From: Synanceia verrucosa
Lineage: Eukaryota; Chordata; Actinopteri; Perciformes; Synanceiidae
Direction of reading: 5' to 3'
Length of the DNA: 64,000 nucleotides
Assembly (NCBI GenBank): GCA_029721515.1
Contig: CM056567.1
Span: 6,957,507 to 7,021,506, forward strand
The notes under the pieces are model-generated. The model did no database searches and was not told where the DNA came from. It saw only the letters and a program-made list of their open reading frames with translations. Numbering within the stretch: the first letter of the stretch is position 1; every line of letters starts with the position of its first letter. This document shows positions 48,727-61,440 of the stretch, piece after piece. The translations under genes were made by a program, and so were the position numbers.

Positions 48727-50449
48727 CTGCAGGGAGGAAAAGAAAAATAGAAAGATCAAGTCAGTGGAGATGATTACAGGTGGGTGGTTGAGGCATAAGT
48801 ACCCTCTGCTATTGATTGTGAGAACCATTAAGAGATGGGAGTGAAGAAAATATATAAATATTGCATAATGCATGCAGCTATGGATTTGATGATAACATAC
48901 AGTTAAACATATAGAGCAGCTGTGCCCTTTAACAATAATGATATCTTTTAGAAACAACTTAATAGCATGGCTATTATAATTGGGCTAAATAAAACAATAG
49001 CATATTACTGTCGAAAATGTAAAAACAGACCAGCCACTTATCTATCAACGGATATTGATTATCCAATGAGTGTGAGGGTGCAAACATGACTACGGATCTT
49101 ATGAAGAAAACTTTGATACGCATTTCAGTTGAATTGTGAAACATGCAGTGACCCACTGCAATAACAACAACCTAACCTATGAAAGAGAAGCTGCAGGGCA
49201 GCTGCAAAGGACATAATTCCCAAATTTCATGATGTATTAATATTGATCAAAGAGATCAGAGGGCACTTTAAAATAACTCAAAACACATGAACGAAAATCT
49301 TCCTTCATCCTTAAGTAAATATTTAAAATGAAAATCTCTTCACAAACACTATTTTTTGGAAAATAATGTGAGCAAATTATTATTTATTTATAACAGCAAC
49401 TCTATATTGACTCTTGATTATGCTTTTAACTTATCAGCATATAAAACTCATTAGAGCCACGTCTCAAGTTGCAGTGCTGATGCAGTTAGACATAGATTTT
49501 GCAAAACAAGGCACAAATTCAACTAATCACTGAAATACTTTGGAGTTTTGATCACTCACTTTGATCACAGTTGTATTTAAATATTTGCAAATATGAAGAG
49601 CAATAACTACAGATAAGAGTTAACATATGAAACCAAACCGCTGCATGATTTTGTTGCAAGTTACTGGAGGATGAGTGTTGTAACATGTTGGTTGTTATTA
49701 GCTGTAGTTGTATGTTGTTTTGTGTCTCTACTACTGCAGCGAAACATTACGTATTTTATTGAGTAACCACCGCCAGTTACCTCAGTTGATTTGAGAAATC
49801 ATCCTCTACGTTGTCATCGTCCCAGTTGTCTTCCCACACATGAGCATCTTCATCTTCATCCAGCCCCGTCCAGTCTGGAAATTATACAGTGGGATATAAC
49901 GTAATTAGAAAACAAACTACTTCAAACAACTCCTGGTTGTACATAGTAAGATGAAAAGTACCGTCAAAACAATGTAACTGCTACTGACTGTCAATGTCCA
50001 CTTAGCTATAGCTTACTGTTTACCTAAACGGCTAACACTTGAGTTAGCTTGTCGGCTAACGTCAGCAAGAGAGCTAAAGTATACCCGTTAGCAAAGAAGC
50101 AAAGAGATACCTGTGAAATAAGAAAACACAACCAGTGTGACATAAGTAGAAACAGAGATCTGACGTCGACTAATTTTGTATTTTGATATTTCTGTCAAGT
50201 AAATCGTATGGTTGTGGCGTGTTATCAGCTAACAGCTAGCTAGCGCTAACACTAGCATGGCTAGGCTAGCTGAGTCACTGCTGCAGGGCCCAGCGCCCAA
50301 AATAACCAAAACAGATGACAATGGTCACTAAAAAGAAAACTGTATGGCTTCAAACATGATATGTGTCACTTACCCTCAGCTGGGAATTCTTCAAACTCAT
50401 CATCCTCCTCCAGTAACCCCAGGTCCACGGTCTGTTTCTTGTCTGACAT
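48684..50449 (-). CDS. sem1: sem1 (DSS1/SHFM1), 26S proteasome lid subunit and BRCA2 partner, complete
   Basis: Three exons (50449-50374, 49874-49781, 48726-48684) join in phase to 213 nt: 70 residues plus TAG, the same length as human SEM1. The protein is small, acidic and largely disordered. In the family it binds the proteasome regulatory lid (next to Rpn3/PSMD3), stabilises BRCA2 in homologous recombination and is part of the TREX-2 mRNA export complex. The start reads MSDKKQTVDLGLLEEDDEFE. The two acidic, Trp-containing ubiquitin/partner-binding segments are present (DWTGLDEDEDAHVWEDNWDD), and the end is ELEKHGYKMETS. Only a few residues differ from human as I remember it (for example Thr for Ala after the first Trp). 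The ATG is chosen by family length and position. Its intact state contrasts sharply with the decayed slc25a13 copy on the same strand. Confidence 0.98.
49781..49874 (-). CDS. sem1: sem1 exon 2
   Basis: Acceptor TTTCCAG and donor GTAACT bracket 94 nt. It encodes DWTGLDEDEDAHVWEDNWDD followed by DNVEDDFSNQLR. Intron 2 (48727-49780) is about 1.05 kb and holds nothing recognised. Confidence 0.97.
50374..50449 (-). CDS. sem1: sem1 exon 1 (coding part)
   Basis: ATG at 50449-50447, 25 codons plus one base, donor GTAAGT. Intron 1 (49875-50373, about 0.5 kb) is rich in GCTAAC/GCTAGC words. Confidence 0.97.
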
Positions 50450-50610
50450 GTTAGCCTGCTGCCGCTGTGTTGCTGTTGCTTAATGAATGGCTCACTGGGG
50501 CAGCACTTGTGAGACGTTGAAGCTGTTCGTGCGGGTCTAGGTTGCGTTTTATTGCGCAGGAATGCGCAGCAGGCACCCTGCTCTGAGGAGGCATTAATTT
50601 TGTATGAAGC
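50450..50610 (-). promoter_or_regulatory. Likely sem1 promoter / 5' UTR
   Basis: The sequence directly upstream of the sem1 ATG is richer in CpG than its surroundings. It carries two TGCGCA half-sites (CTGCGCATTCCTGCGCAATA on the minus strand), partly like NRF1 sites. No TATA box is obvious. Position follows from the gene; the transcription start cannot be read from sequence alone. Confidence 0.4.
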
Positions 50611-53600
50611 ACACTCTATTACAAGAAATCTTAATGCACTTTCCATGAATATGCAGATGTATTCATTCAGGGATATATATATAAAAAAAACACATTCACC
50701 ATAATTAATCACGTTTGACAAAATGGTGGAGGATGTCAGTGGTGAAATATTTGAGATGAATTACATTTTTTTCCAGGAAATAAATAACTAAAATTATCTG
50801 ACACCACCAATTCAGTCTGCTGGCTTGTCATACCATAGATGTGACAGTAAATGATGAGAATATGTAAGACTAAGCTTTAGGCTGTCAATCAAATGATTTT
50901 GTAATAAGACATTTTTACATTTTGGTACATAAATGGATTGCGTAAATATCCCCTGCCGTGTCAAAAATTTGTAGTTATACACCTGTTTGGTAAAGGCGTT
51001 GCATGAAGACCCTCATCATTGGTTTAGTGTCTTGCAGATATATTTAGGGCTACTGTAAACATTCTGTTTGCTTGTTTCCTTGTCTTCAGCTTGGCTGGAT
51101 TTCAGTCACTGTTGTTTGACATTGAAAAAGTGCAGACGAAGCTTTGAAAACACGTGCAAATATTTGGGAAAACAACGAAACCGTTTCTCTCTGCCCCCCC
51201 TGAATTTCTTCCTGTAGGCTATGTTTCACTCTCTCTCCCTCTCCACCACAAAAGCCTTGTGCAGTCTTCTTTCCTCAAAACATATGCACACAAGTCAGTC
51301 AGATTTCAGCAAAGATTCTTCATTTAGGAACAAATGCACATTGTAACCCATGTGGCCTGCTCAAATAATGAAGCGGCAGCCACAGCTTAGGATGTATTGT
51401 AGATAAATGAGGGCGCACATTTACCACAAAACCACTCGCACCACAATGAAAATTGCTCTGCAGCTGTCATATGTTGACAGATGGAGCAAACCTCAACTTA
51501 GACTCTACATACTTATTCTATTTTCAAATTATTTTGTAATCACCCTAAGCCTTTACACATGACAATGCCACAACATTTAGAGGAAAGAGGAACGAACCAT
51601 GGAGAGAAAGTGCAGGAAATAAACACCACTGTGTTTAAATAGCTTCATTGCAGTCAGACGTAGAAATACATGCTTAAATTTACAGTATGAAAGAGTATTT
51701 AAAACAGAAGCTCATGTATGTGTTTAGTAACATGAAAGAGGAATGTGTTACATACTTATTGATACGTTTAAGACTGAAACAAAAGATTATATTCCTCAAA
51801 GATTAATCAGCAGATACATTTCTTGATTGATTGATCAATTGTTTGATTGATAAAATGTCCAGATATATTGAAAATACCCGTTTTGATATCTTTAAATGTC
51901 TTGTGTTGTCCAAACAACACAAGACAACAAAAAAAAACTTTGTCTCCTGTGACAGGAGACCTCCTGTTTTGTTTTGTTTTTTACATATTTTATAAATATA
52001 TAAATCAAAACAGCTGCAATATAAAAAGTACCATTACATGATAACCCCTCAGTTATTTATTTGTTGCTCTCAGGGTGTGTTTCTTGACAAGAGAACAATT
52101 CTGTGTCACCATTTTTAAAGAGACGATGGGCTTATAATGATGGATGCAATCAAATAAATGACAACTGAAGAGGCAATATCAATTACTTTGATTTATGAAT
52201 GACAGCCTGTTTTGCTTTGAGCTGCCCTCCCCTGCCGACTCTGGTTCCTGCATCAGTCATTCAGGCTCTCGGGTGCAGGTGAAGCCCTGGGAAGTGGTGG
52301 TAACGTCCGCCCAGCATACCTGAGACTGTAGTTACACCAGGCCTGGCGCCTGGAGTCTCTCTGCTCAGGTAAGATAGGAGGGGGAGGCATACGACATGGC
52401 CACTGCAGACAGACTCCGCCGCGACTTGTGTCTGAGTAGCAGCATCACATTTCTGTGCTTTCACAAAGCCCTCTGGGAAAGGACAGGTCGGCAGCCGCTG
52501 TAAGTACACTGACAGAGACAGACAGGGGAAGACTCCAGCCGAAGCCTGTCCGGCCAGTCTGACGGTCTGCCCCCCCCCACACTCCACTACTGCCTGGCTC
52601 TTTATCACAGCTCATGATATGGCCTTTAGGCGGTGCACAGTGAAAGGTGGATGGATGGAAATGGGTGGAGATTTGAAGAAGAAGAAAGTGTGTGTGTCAC
52701 CAAATAATCCAGATCACGTCCCAGAGATAACAGACAAGACCTCTTCTTCCACATGTCAGTGAAAGTGACAGCCGGCTATCTGCTGTGTCGTCTGGCCATA
52801 CACTCGCTGTACCTGTGGACACTTCGTCTAGACATGCGCCTCCCAGCAATTATACTATACTATTGTCATTTTCCCTGCCTCAAAATGGAAGTTTCCTGTT
52901 GTGCCACGCATACCTCAGAAAGTTTAATTGTGCTTCATTTTGTTGTCAAAGCTGTGAAGTATTAAGACAAGAATGTAACGGGATGCTTGAGCTTAAAAAA
53001 TGCTCTAAGACGTACAAGAAAGTGATCATCGTGGATTAAGGGGACTCAACTAGCCAATTAATAAGTAAAATCCAAGAAAAAAACATGTAAGCTTTGCTCC
53101 TCGGAAATCTGCAGTGAGAGTGATATGCTTCCAGGATATGTCTGTCAAGATCCTGTATTAAATTTAATCCTGGCCTCTCAGTAAGTCTACTCCATTGTGT
53201 GTTGTGTGGAAGCCTAGTCTCTCTTTTATGAGTACCTACATATATAGAAGAGTGGATATTGATAATTTCACACTTGGCAATGCAATCAATTAAACTTCCA
53301 TAGGTACCAACTGGACAGAAAAATAAAGGATTGTAACGGATTATTTTGCCCTACAGGGCCATTTTTCTGGGGGTCTCATTCACTGAGATGTCTGTCATGA
53401 CGAATTTAAGTTTCATATTTTCCCCCCCTGTCTGTCTTGAAAAGCTCTGTCATCTTGGGCTTGAGGTACAGTTTGCCAAGAGGCTAATGGCCCTTTATGA
53501 CAGTACAATCTGATGCCTGTCCCGGCTAGTCTCCAGGTAATCCTGTCCACCTCGGCGGCTTAGCCCTGCTCGGGCTTAAGTTGCATATTTTGTTTTTATC

Positions 53601-55365
53601 AGGACACTGCTGATAAATGCTATCAGCGAGGGAGAAATGAAATATGGGGGGTCTAGGTCTGAGCCTCGAGTTGAAATCTAGAGTTGAGGAACAATGACAC
53701 CTCTATTGGTGGAGCTAGCATGTCTGCAGGGTTGGAATAAAAAAGCCATATAACTCAATAAAACAACACTAATATTCATAATTATACTTTGCCAGTACTG
53801 TTTCCAGCACCGATGGTGGTTTGCAAACTGTTTTAGATTTTAAACTTCTTTGCATAAATGCATGATAATCCTGCTGTTCAACATTTTCAATCACAGTTAC
53901 AGCTGCTGCACTTTTAGACCTCCAAAATCTCATTTAATAAAATCATAAAATTACATGCTAATTTATCTCCAGTAATGTGCACTAATAGTGTACTACCCTC
54001 AGTGTCCATAGCCCAATGCCATGGACCTATACTGTATGTGAAAAGCACTCACACACTCTTACCATAGGTGATAACCCCCCTCTGTGAAAAGCACTCTTAT
54101 TGGAAGTACCCATTATCTGCAAAGTCTATCTTCATGCTGACACCAAGTCATTAGCTTAAGCTGTCCTCTGTGTAAAATCATTGTTAATTTCGTTTGCAGT
54201 GGTGCATGGTGAATTCACACATATTTTCATTGATTGCTACAAATAAATTGCAGGTAAATTAAATAGTGGAATCCACAGTTATGAAATATTACGCCGTACA
54301 TACGATAGATGTGATGTTTCAGAATTCCACTTGAGAAATAAAAGAATTTATTGCTAATACAGTGATAGATTTCCTCGTTTAAAATGATGCACCTTCTCCC
54401 TCCTTCGTACTTATTGAGCCTTTAGTGCGTCTATTGCGCTGTGACACGTCCCAGTGCCACAAAGGGGCTTTGTTAGAGATGACACATCGAGAAATGCTAC
54501 CTACCTGCATTTCTAACCTTTTTTTTTTTTGCTTTGAATGATCTTTAGCTCTCTCCCAGTGCACCAAACAAGTATGTCTCCCCTCATCCAGACTTTATAG
54601 ACCTTCAATTTTTTTGTCTGCTTGATATTTTAAGAGGATCATTACATATTGTTTGTTGCCTCCATATCTATCATCAGCCATGTGCCTCTTTCCCCCCACT
54701 TTTCTCCCTTTTCCTCTCCCCAGTCGTTTTCTATCTATCTATCGCACACAGAAACAGACACACCTCCCTCTCTCTCTAGTTATAGTCACGGTATATGAAA
54801 GTGTGCATGTCCCACACAGCAGGGGTCGAGTCGGTGACCTGACACCTGTCAGAGCCTCATCTGTCATCCGTTTGCAGGGATGGAAATGAGCAGGAATGAC
54901 ACAACATGCCAGAGGTGACGGTGACGGCTCACCTCTCTCCGCCTGCTTCTCAATCACTCGTATGGCTCGTGTCTCTTGTGCCGGCTGGGTAACATTAATT
55001 ATCTACGCTGAAGCTTTCAGATGACTCTTATTTGTAATGCAGTGATGTTACACTAGATGTTTGAGTTGTGTCGCTGTGTGAGTGTAGCCTACATGTTTGA
55101 TGGTGTTAAACTGCACGTGAGTTTGGAATTTATGCTGCCAGGTCTACATACAGTCCAAACGATGCTTAAAGACAGGCTGTGCTACTATTGAAATGAGAAA
55201 TTACAAACTAAAATAAAAAGCTGCATTCATAAGTAAGAAAATGCACCATTGCTCAGTTTAACAGACATCAGAATTTAACTATTACTGCCTAACTTGGTAT
55301 GACCAATAGTGTATGCTGGATACTGTCAACAAAAAGCCTATAAATAGTGATGAGTTTGATAATTA
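50611..55365. other. Intergenic DNA between sem1 and the expected dlx6a, left part
   Basis: No gene recognised. It contains a hairpin-bearing repeat copy at 51785-51965 and a GC-richer stretch at 52250-52610. A low-repeat stretch at 53400-53660 may be regulatory. The 115-codon minus-strand frame at 52261-52608 has no recognisable domain. Confidence 0.5.
51785..51965 (+). repeat. Interspersed repeat copy (GATTAAT-rich family) with two tandem hairpins
   Basis: It contains GATTAATCAGCAG, TTGATTGATTGATCAATTG, AAAATGTCCAGATAT and AAATGTCTTGTGTTGTCC, which follow the word order of the family copy at 9955. Two perfect inverted repeats lie inside: 51898-51908 with 51915-51925 (11-bp stem, 6-nt loop), and 51942-51950 with 51952-51960 (9-bp stem, 1-nt centre). 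Confidence 0.5.
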
Positions 55366-55842
55366 TTGGTGCTTTTCCACTAGTACCTGGTACCTGGTAT
55401 TATGTACTTTTTCATACCTCCTCAGCCCTGGTTCCAAGCGAGCCGAAGCGATACTAAAATGTGACGTCAGCCAACTGCCTTCCACTGATTGGCCATCGAT
55501 TGTCGTCATTGGAAGCGCAATATCCGACTAGACTGTAAAAGCAAAACACAACTCGAACCCATTTTTAAAACCATCAACTGCTTCACTATTGTTACACGAG
55601 AAAATGGCATCGCAGAAAACAACGCCATGGTCGGTCTGTGTGTGACAAAAAGCCACAGAGCGAGCAACAAATACATGATCACTTCAGTGTCCTCCATTGT
55701 TTGTGATAGTAGTGTTGTTCTTCTTCTTCTTCCCGGTTTTCTGTGTCACATCATGGCAGTTTCGCACTGCCGTATGATGACCCCGCCCATGCCAAGGAGG
55801 TACAGTACTATGAGGTTCTCAGTTGTCATGGAAAAGCACCAA
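55366..55842. mobile_element. MITE-like element with imperfect terminal inverted repeats (possibly hAT-related)
   Basis: The left end TTGGTGCTTTTCCA (55366-55379) is the exact inverse of the right end TGGAAAAGCACCAA (55829-55842). Weaker inverted similarity continues inward for some 30 nt (CTAGTACC against GGTACAGTAC). At about 477 bp with no transposase frame it would be non-autonomous. I see no clear 8-bp target duplication, so the class is a guess from memory of similar teleost elements. The 132-codon frame at 55489-55887 lies mostly within it and is not called a gene. Confidence 0.5.
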
Positions 55843-58800
55843 AACTGTGCCGTGCCGTTACTGTGTGGTGGAAATCACCATATATGACTACTGTTACAAC
55901 AGCTTAGCATTTTAGCTAATTACCCTACATAGACATGTAGCCACTGTCTTAAATTTACATTGATAGGTGATATCCACTGTGCATCGATCCAGCTGCAACC
56001 AGTGTAATCCAACTCTTCATTGTTGATTTACTATAATCTCTAACTGACTAACCCTCCACAATTTGGTTGTACTGAATTCCGTGTGCCTAATCCCCAACAT
56101 GTGGCTGTCCCTAGCCCCGGAAAAGTCTGTGATTGGTCTGATTGATAAATGAAGCCCTCCTTATGCTTTTGGGCGTCCGTTCGAAGGGGGCCTCTGTGGG
56201 TCTGGACTGTGTCCAGGAAACCTGGGACAGCCACTTATTAAGTAGTTAGACCTTCAAGACGAGGGCTGCAGACAGGGAGCGCCGGTGGTCACCAGGGCTT
56301 GGATTTAGCTTTGGCATCCCTCAGCCATCAGTCAGGTCTGGAGGTCTGACTGTGACTGTTTCACGTTGTGAACGGGACACAATCTGCTCTTCTACGCTAA
56401 GGTCAAAGATTGTGTGTTTGTTCAGGCTGGTCAGGTAAAAAGATGTAATTATTAGCACTTTATCAAAACAACCAGGATCCATCCTATGTGTTTTGAATTT
56501 GCACGTTAACAAATCAACTTTGTCCTCAAGAAAGGACAAGTTGAAAATTTCAATTAAGCATTTTCAACTAACTTTACCCTCTTGGCATCAATTTAAATTC
56601 CCTTCACAGGTATTGTTATTTGTTTTGGGAGAAGGTAATGATAAAACAGAGAGGATGGTATGCAACAGTAGGCACTGAACTCCCCCCTTTGGCAAAGTCA
56701 TTACTGTTTCTTAATTGTTTCTTCTCCTTCAATGACTTTTGAAACAAAGATGCACAGTGTGTCTGTTCATCGTCAATTTCACAAGTTTCTGGGAGAAAAA
56801 GAGAAAATAAACATCTTAAATTAAGCAGAGAGAAAAGGCTGTACAATACACTCCTTAGACAAGGAAAAAAAATGCTTGACATGTGTATGATTTGTCATTA
56901 AAGTTATATTTCTGCTAGGGGTATTAATGTCACAGAATCAATCCTCGCACCACAACAAAACACCACAGTTCCCACATACTTTGCCAGCATTTTCAAATTG
57001 CGGTAACAGCCAGCGGTAACAGTACACGTCAGTTTAGCACAGAAGTCCAGGCAGGCATAAAACCAAAAAATGTTTTCTTGAGAATGTGGCCATGGGCGAG
57101 GCTTAGGCAGCTCAGCCAATGATGTGGCGCTCAGGATGGGAGCAGAGCACGCTGGGTAAAGCCCAGATGAAACACTAGGAGGTGAAAGGGAAAGTGGTGA
57201 TTTGTCATTAAGACTTTTCAAAGAAAGGCCAATGCCAAGGGTCCAATTTATGCTTGTTATAATTTCACTCCAATCGCTCCCCCATGCCCCTAAATACATT
57301 CTTCTTCCAGGTATCCAAAGAACGCCACACAAGTTGCAACTGGGACCGTGTGATTAAATTGCAAGAATTCCTCACAATGCCAGAAATGTTTTTATAATGC
57401 TCTAGACATTAGTCGTTTCTCTGTCTCTGCTTAATGTGATGGATTCTAGTTCAGCATCCTTTTGCATCAGTGTTTGTCATGCGATATATCTGGCAGCTTC
57501 CTCACACTGTATGTAATCTACTTTGGCTTTGGATGCGAGCTGTTTCTGGGCTCATTAATACAGAGAGAAGGTGAGGAAAGCCTTTTTCAGTATGACTGCA
57601 GTTTCTCTTGGCCCATGCAGCATTTGTAAAACATGCTCTCATAAAAACCAAAATCAAACGCTCCAATTCTTGAATGGGATGTTGGAAAATTATTTACAGG
57701 CAAATAAAGTTGCGTGCGACCATGTGAAGAGCCGCCCAGTTTTTGCGCATGGTTCTGTTTAGCAGAAATCATTTTCACTGTCGCCTGTGATTTGCTCCAG
57801 ACTCTTGTTAATCCTTTGCACACCCTTCAAAAGTTGATCATCTAAATTTAACACAGCCCTCCGCAGATGGCAAGAACACAGTCTCTTGTGTGTGCATACA
57901 GCATGTGCATGCTTGTTTGCATGAAAAAGAGTGCATGTAGTGGATTCTCATTTTATTTAAAGGATTCAGAGCTGCTTGATACCTTGCACACACAGATGTG
58001 CATCATCACTGGTTGATTGTTGTTGACCTTGACTGATTGAACTGGTAAAGGGCAGCCAGTTGTGCAGCTGGGTCCAGCTGTCTGGCCAGCCAGGGCAGTG
58101 GGGCTCTGAGGGGAGAAATGGTAGCGTGACTGCAAGGGACCGCCAAGCAGCCACATCATGACCCCAGCAGACACACACCCAAGTCTGCGCACTGTGCTGC
58201 ACTTGTTTCCCCGACAGAGACAAAAGAGCAAGGAACTTCCCCAGACCTTCATTTGGGGCTGTTTGGACAACTCTAAGGCCCCCACAGTGCCCCCAGGGGC
58301 CTCTCAGCTGGCCCCCGAGAGTGAGAGCGACCAAGAAATAAGGCAAAGCAATGAACAGTGAGCAATTACGAAGGGAAGTGTGTGTGTGTGTGTGTGTGTG
58401 TTAGAAGGCAAGGGGTGATGAGGAATCTATGACATCATTGTTACAGAGAATTTATAAAAGCCATTTGTCGCATGTTTAGCTGCAGTAATTCAGATTTCTT
58501 ATTATAATTCACCAAATAATTCATGCCATGTCTCTGTTTTTTGTATATTAGTTGATGACATGAATCCAGAAGATAAATGTTTTATTATTTTGTTAAAAGC
58601 CTTCCTTTTTATCGACCGTGTCGATGACTTTTATGAACAACTAAAGTCTGTTCTACTCTATTATTATCGCTTATGAACACAGGAAGCATGCATAACATCA
58701 AATAGTTAAAGTGAGCAGGATAGCCATACCCAATGTTTTATGGAACTGTGAGTCATGGTTTCTCCACTGCATGTTTATTTGTTTGTTTATTTGTTGACCA

Positions 58801-61027
58801 TATATTTTGGTGGATGATGACCCAACTCAGCAAACCACAAAAACGCAAAAGAGGAAACATTTAGCCAATGCACGGCTGGTTTTTCCAGCAAAAAAAACAG
58901 TGAAGAAAACAGGCTGTGAACAGAAAGAAAAACACCAGTGAAGAGAAACCAAAGTGAGCCTTGTCCCATGGATGTCTAGTGTTTATTATCCTCATATGGA
59001 GCGACTGAAAGAAAACAATTCTGAAGATTTTGGTGAAGAGGCTTTTGTGTGTTGAGATGCCGAGGCTTCAAGGAAGTAGTTGAAAGAGTCAAAGAGTCAT
59101 CAGAAGAGGTTTTTAGCAAGAGGAGAGAAAGAGAGGAGAAAGGTTTGGGTGTAGTTACATGAACGCTAGTTGGCCTCGTCGGATGACAAATTGTCCGGCA
59201 GCGGGACGGGATGGTTCAGCCAGCTGGTCGGCCCCATCGGCCGGCTGATTGATGGTGTTGATGTTCTAAATCGGCCGCCAACACACCGAGTACAGGACTC
59301 GTAATAGCGCAGCTTTAGATTGGCCCTGGAGATAGCAGGAAGTGGATGGGGGATGAAAGGAGGGGGGACTGCAGGGGAAAAAGGACAAGTTCCCATGTAT
59401 TCATAGTGAAATATAAAGATGTGGGAGTGCAGCTGCTGGTTTAAAGAGTCCTGCAGAGGTAAAGTTTAGAGACATGATCAACATGGGTTAGTAAAACTCT
59501 ATCATCTCCCTAACTGTCCAACATCCTGTTACTAATTGTACAAATGGTGTGTTGTACATCATATCACCCAAATCTGCGTTAGCTCTTGCTTAGTCATTTC
59601 TCAACAAAACACACGCAGGGTCGTCATCTCTTTGACAAAAAGCCTGGGGTCAATGCTCGACCATTACTGTCAAACGGAGGTCAGAGCCGACGCTCTCATG
59701 TGCACAATCGACCGAACGACGCGACTACAACCAGAAGATGGTGGAAGGGAAGCAGAGAAAAAAAAAAATCTTCTCACTAATTGTAGCAGGAGTCTTTCTG
59801 TCGTGGTTCCAGGCTCTCTTAATAACACACTGTACCTTTGATCAAGAGCTGGGATTGTGTGGGAGGTTCTCAGATCTTGAGACACGCAAAAGGGGAAATG
59901 CAGGGCACTTCAGAAAAAAAAAGAAAATGAGACTTTCCAAAAAGTAATTTGAAAGTTAGATTATAGTTCATTATCAGGGAAGTTAATGGAACCCACCAAC
60001 CTGCCTGAACGAGATGGTTGGAGAGGATAACCTTGTCTTTTGATCCAGAATGAGTCAATTAATCAGCATTGTATTTGTTCTGTACCTGTCGACTAAACAT
60101 TTGAGAGTATTGGAAGACACTAATTAAAGAAAATACCACGTGTTGATATGCCCAAAATTCTGCGGCATTGTATCACTGTCATTTCTTTTATAAGCCTTCA
60201 GAATCAATTTTCCCACGGCACCCAAACATGACCATGTCCATGCAGGTGTTTTATAATAGTTTCCTAAAATTGCTCTCATGTAATAATGTGTATACTTAAA
60301 AAAAAGCTTTTAACTCTGTGAAGAGATGCTAAGGAGTTTAGAATGATGTAACTTTGAGTTGACCTGTTCAGTGAAACACCTCTTCTCTTCCATTATGTGA
60401 ACACCTGCAGCTTAGGATAAAAAGCATTTAAAAAACACATCAGTAGTGCTCGCCCTACACATCCGCAGTGTGAAGAGGTTAGCCCCGAACTCTAATGAAA
60501 TAAAATCCAGCTGATTCTGGTAATAAAATCATCAAACATGACTGATTTTACTGGAGAAACTTTGCATGTTCATCTGTCAAATACTGACCTGTTCATCCTT
60601 CTTTGATCTGTCAAAATAAAAGAGGACTTTCATCTGCAAAGAGGGGTTCATCTCATCAAGTTGCCATTTTTAATACAAGCATGATGATATCTTTTTGATT
60701 ATGCCATCCAAAAGGTGTGAGGACTTTTCTGTTTCTCAGCTATTTACTGGGTGAGTATAGACAGTCCTGTCAGAGTTGTGTTATGTCCAGAATGGCCTTT
60801 CGGGCATCCTGAAGTTTTGCTACTGAATCTATTCATTAGCCTTTGTAAAAGGCCAGAGAACACAGAGTAGCTCTGGCCGGCTGGTTGGGGGAAGATAATG
60901 GGCGAAAAGCCAGGGAGTCGTCTGTGAGAGCTGTTGATGGGCCAACGTCCTTCTGGCCTTGGGCCGCTAGCTGTGGTGTCTATGAACCAGTCTCATTGTT
61001 TACAGCCATACATGCACAGATACAGGC

Positions 61028-61062
<35 letters not shown>

Positions 61063-61343
61063 TAATGGCCAGTCACATGTGCATGTTCGTAGAACAAATG
61101 AATGCCAACACACCAATTCAATGAAATATAATAAAGCTGAATGCACATGGGCTGTGTTGGTACTGGTAATTGTAACCAATTATTCCTTATTACATGTTAG
61201 TCATTCAAAAAGTAAATCCATTACAGATTATTCAACTGCAAAAGCAACTGGAAAGTTACTCTCTGAGGCTCTGTGTAGCTCGATAAGCAATGTCTTTAAC
61301 ATAGAATCTTAGTTGCAGTGACTGCACACACCTCTCCAAGATG

Positions 61344-61440
61344 TCATGATTTAAGATTCAAGAGATATTTGTCACATACATAACTGTACATGTACAACAG
61401 CAGTAAAATAAAATTTGCAATGTCCCCACTAAACTGTTCA
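61344..61440 (+). repeat. Short fragment of an interspersed repeat
   Basis: TTTAAGATTCAAGAGATATT and GTACATGTACAACAGCAG resemble the head of the repeat family seen at 44163. Diverged and short, so uncertain. Confidence 0.3.

Noticed and set aside
55489..55887. 132-codon plus-strand frame considered as a transposase fragment
   Set aside because: Lies mostly inside the inverted-repeat element but shows no DDE, hAT or zinc-finger motif.
56904..57332. 142-codon minus-strand frame
   Set aside because: No domain, no plausible splice context; an unremarkable chance frame.
59166..59396. 76-codon minus-strand frame in the CpG-rich island
   Set aside because: Unrecognised; could be an exon but nothing in the sequence proves it. 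Kept only as a composition finding.
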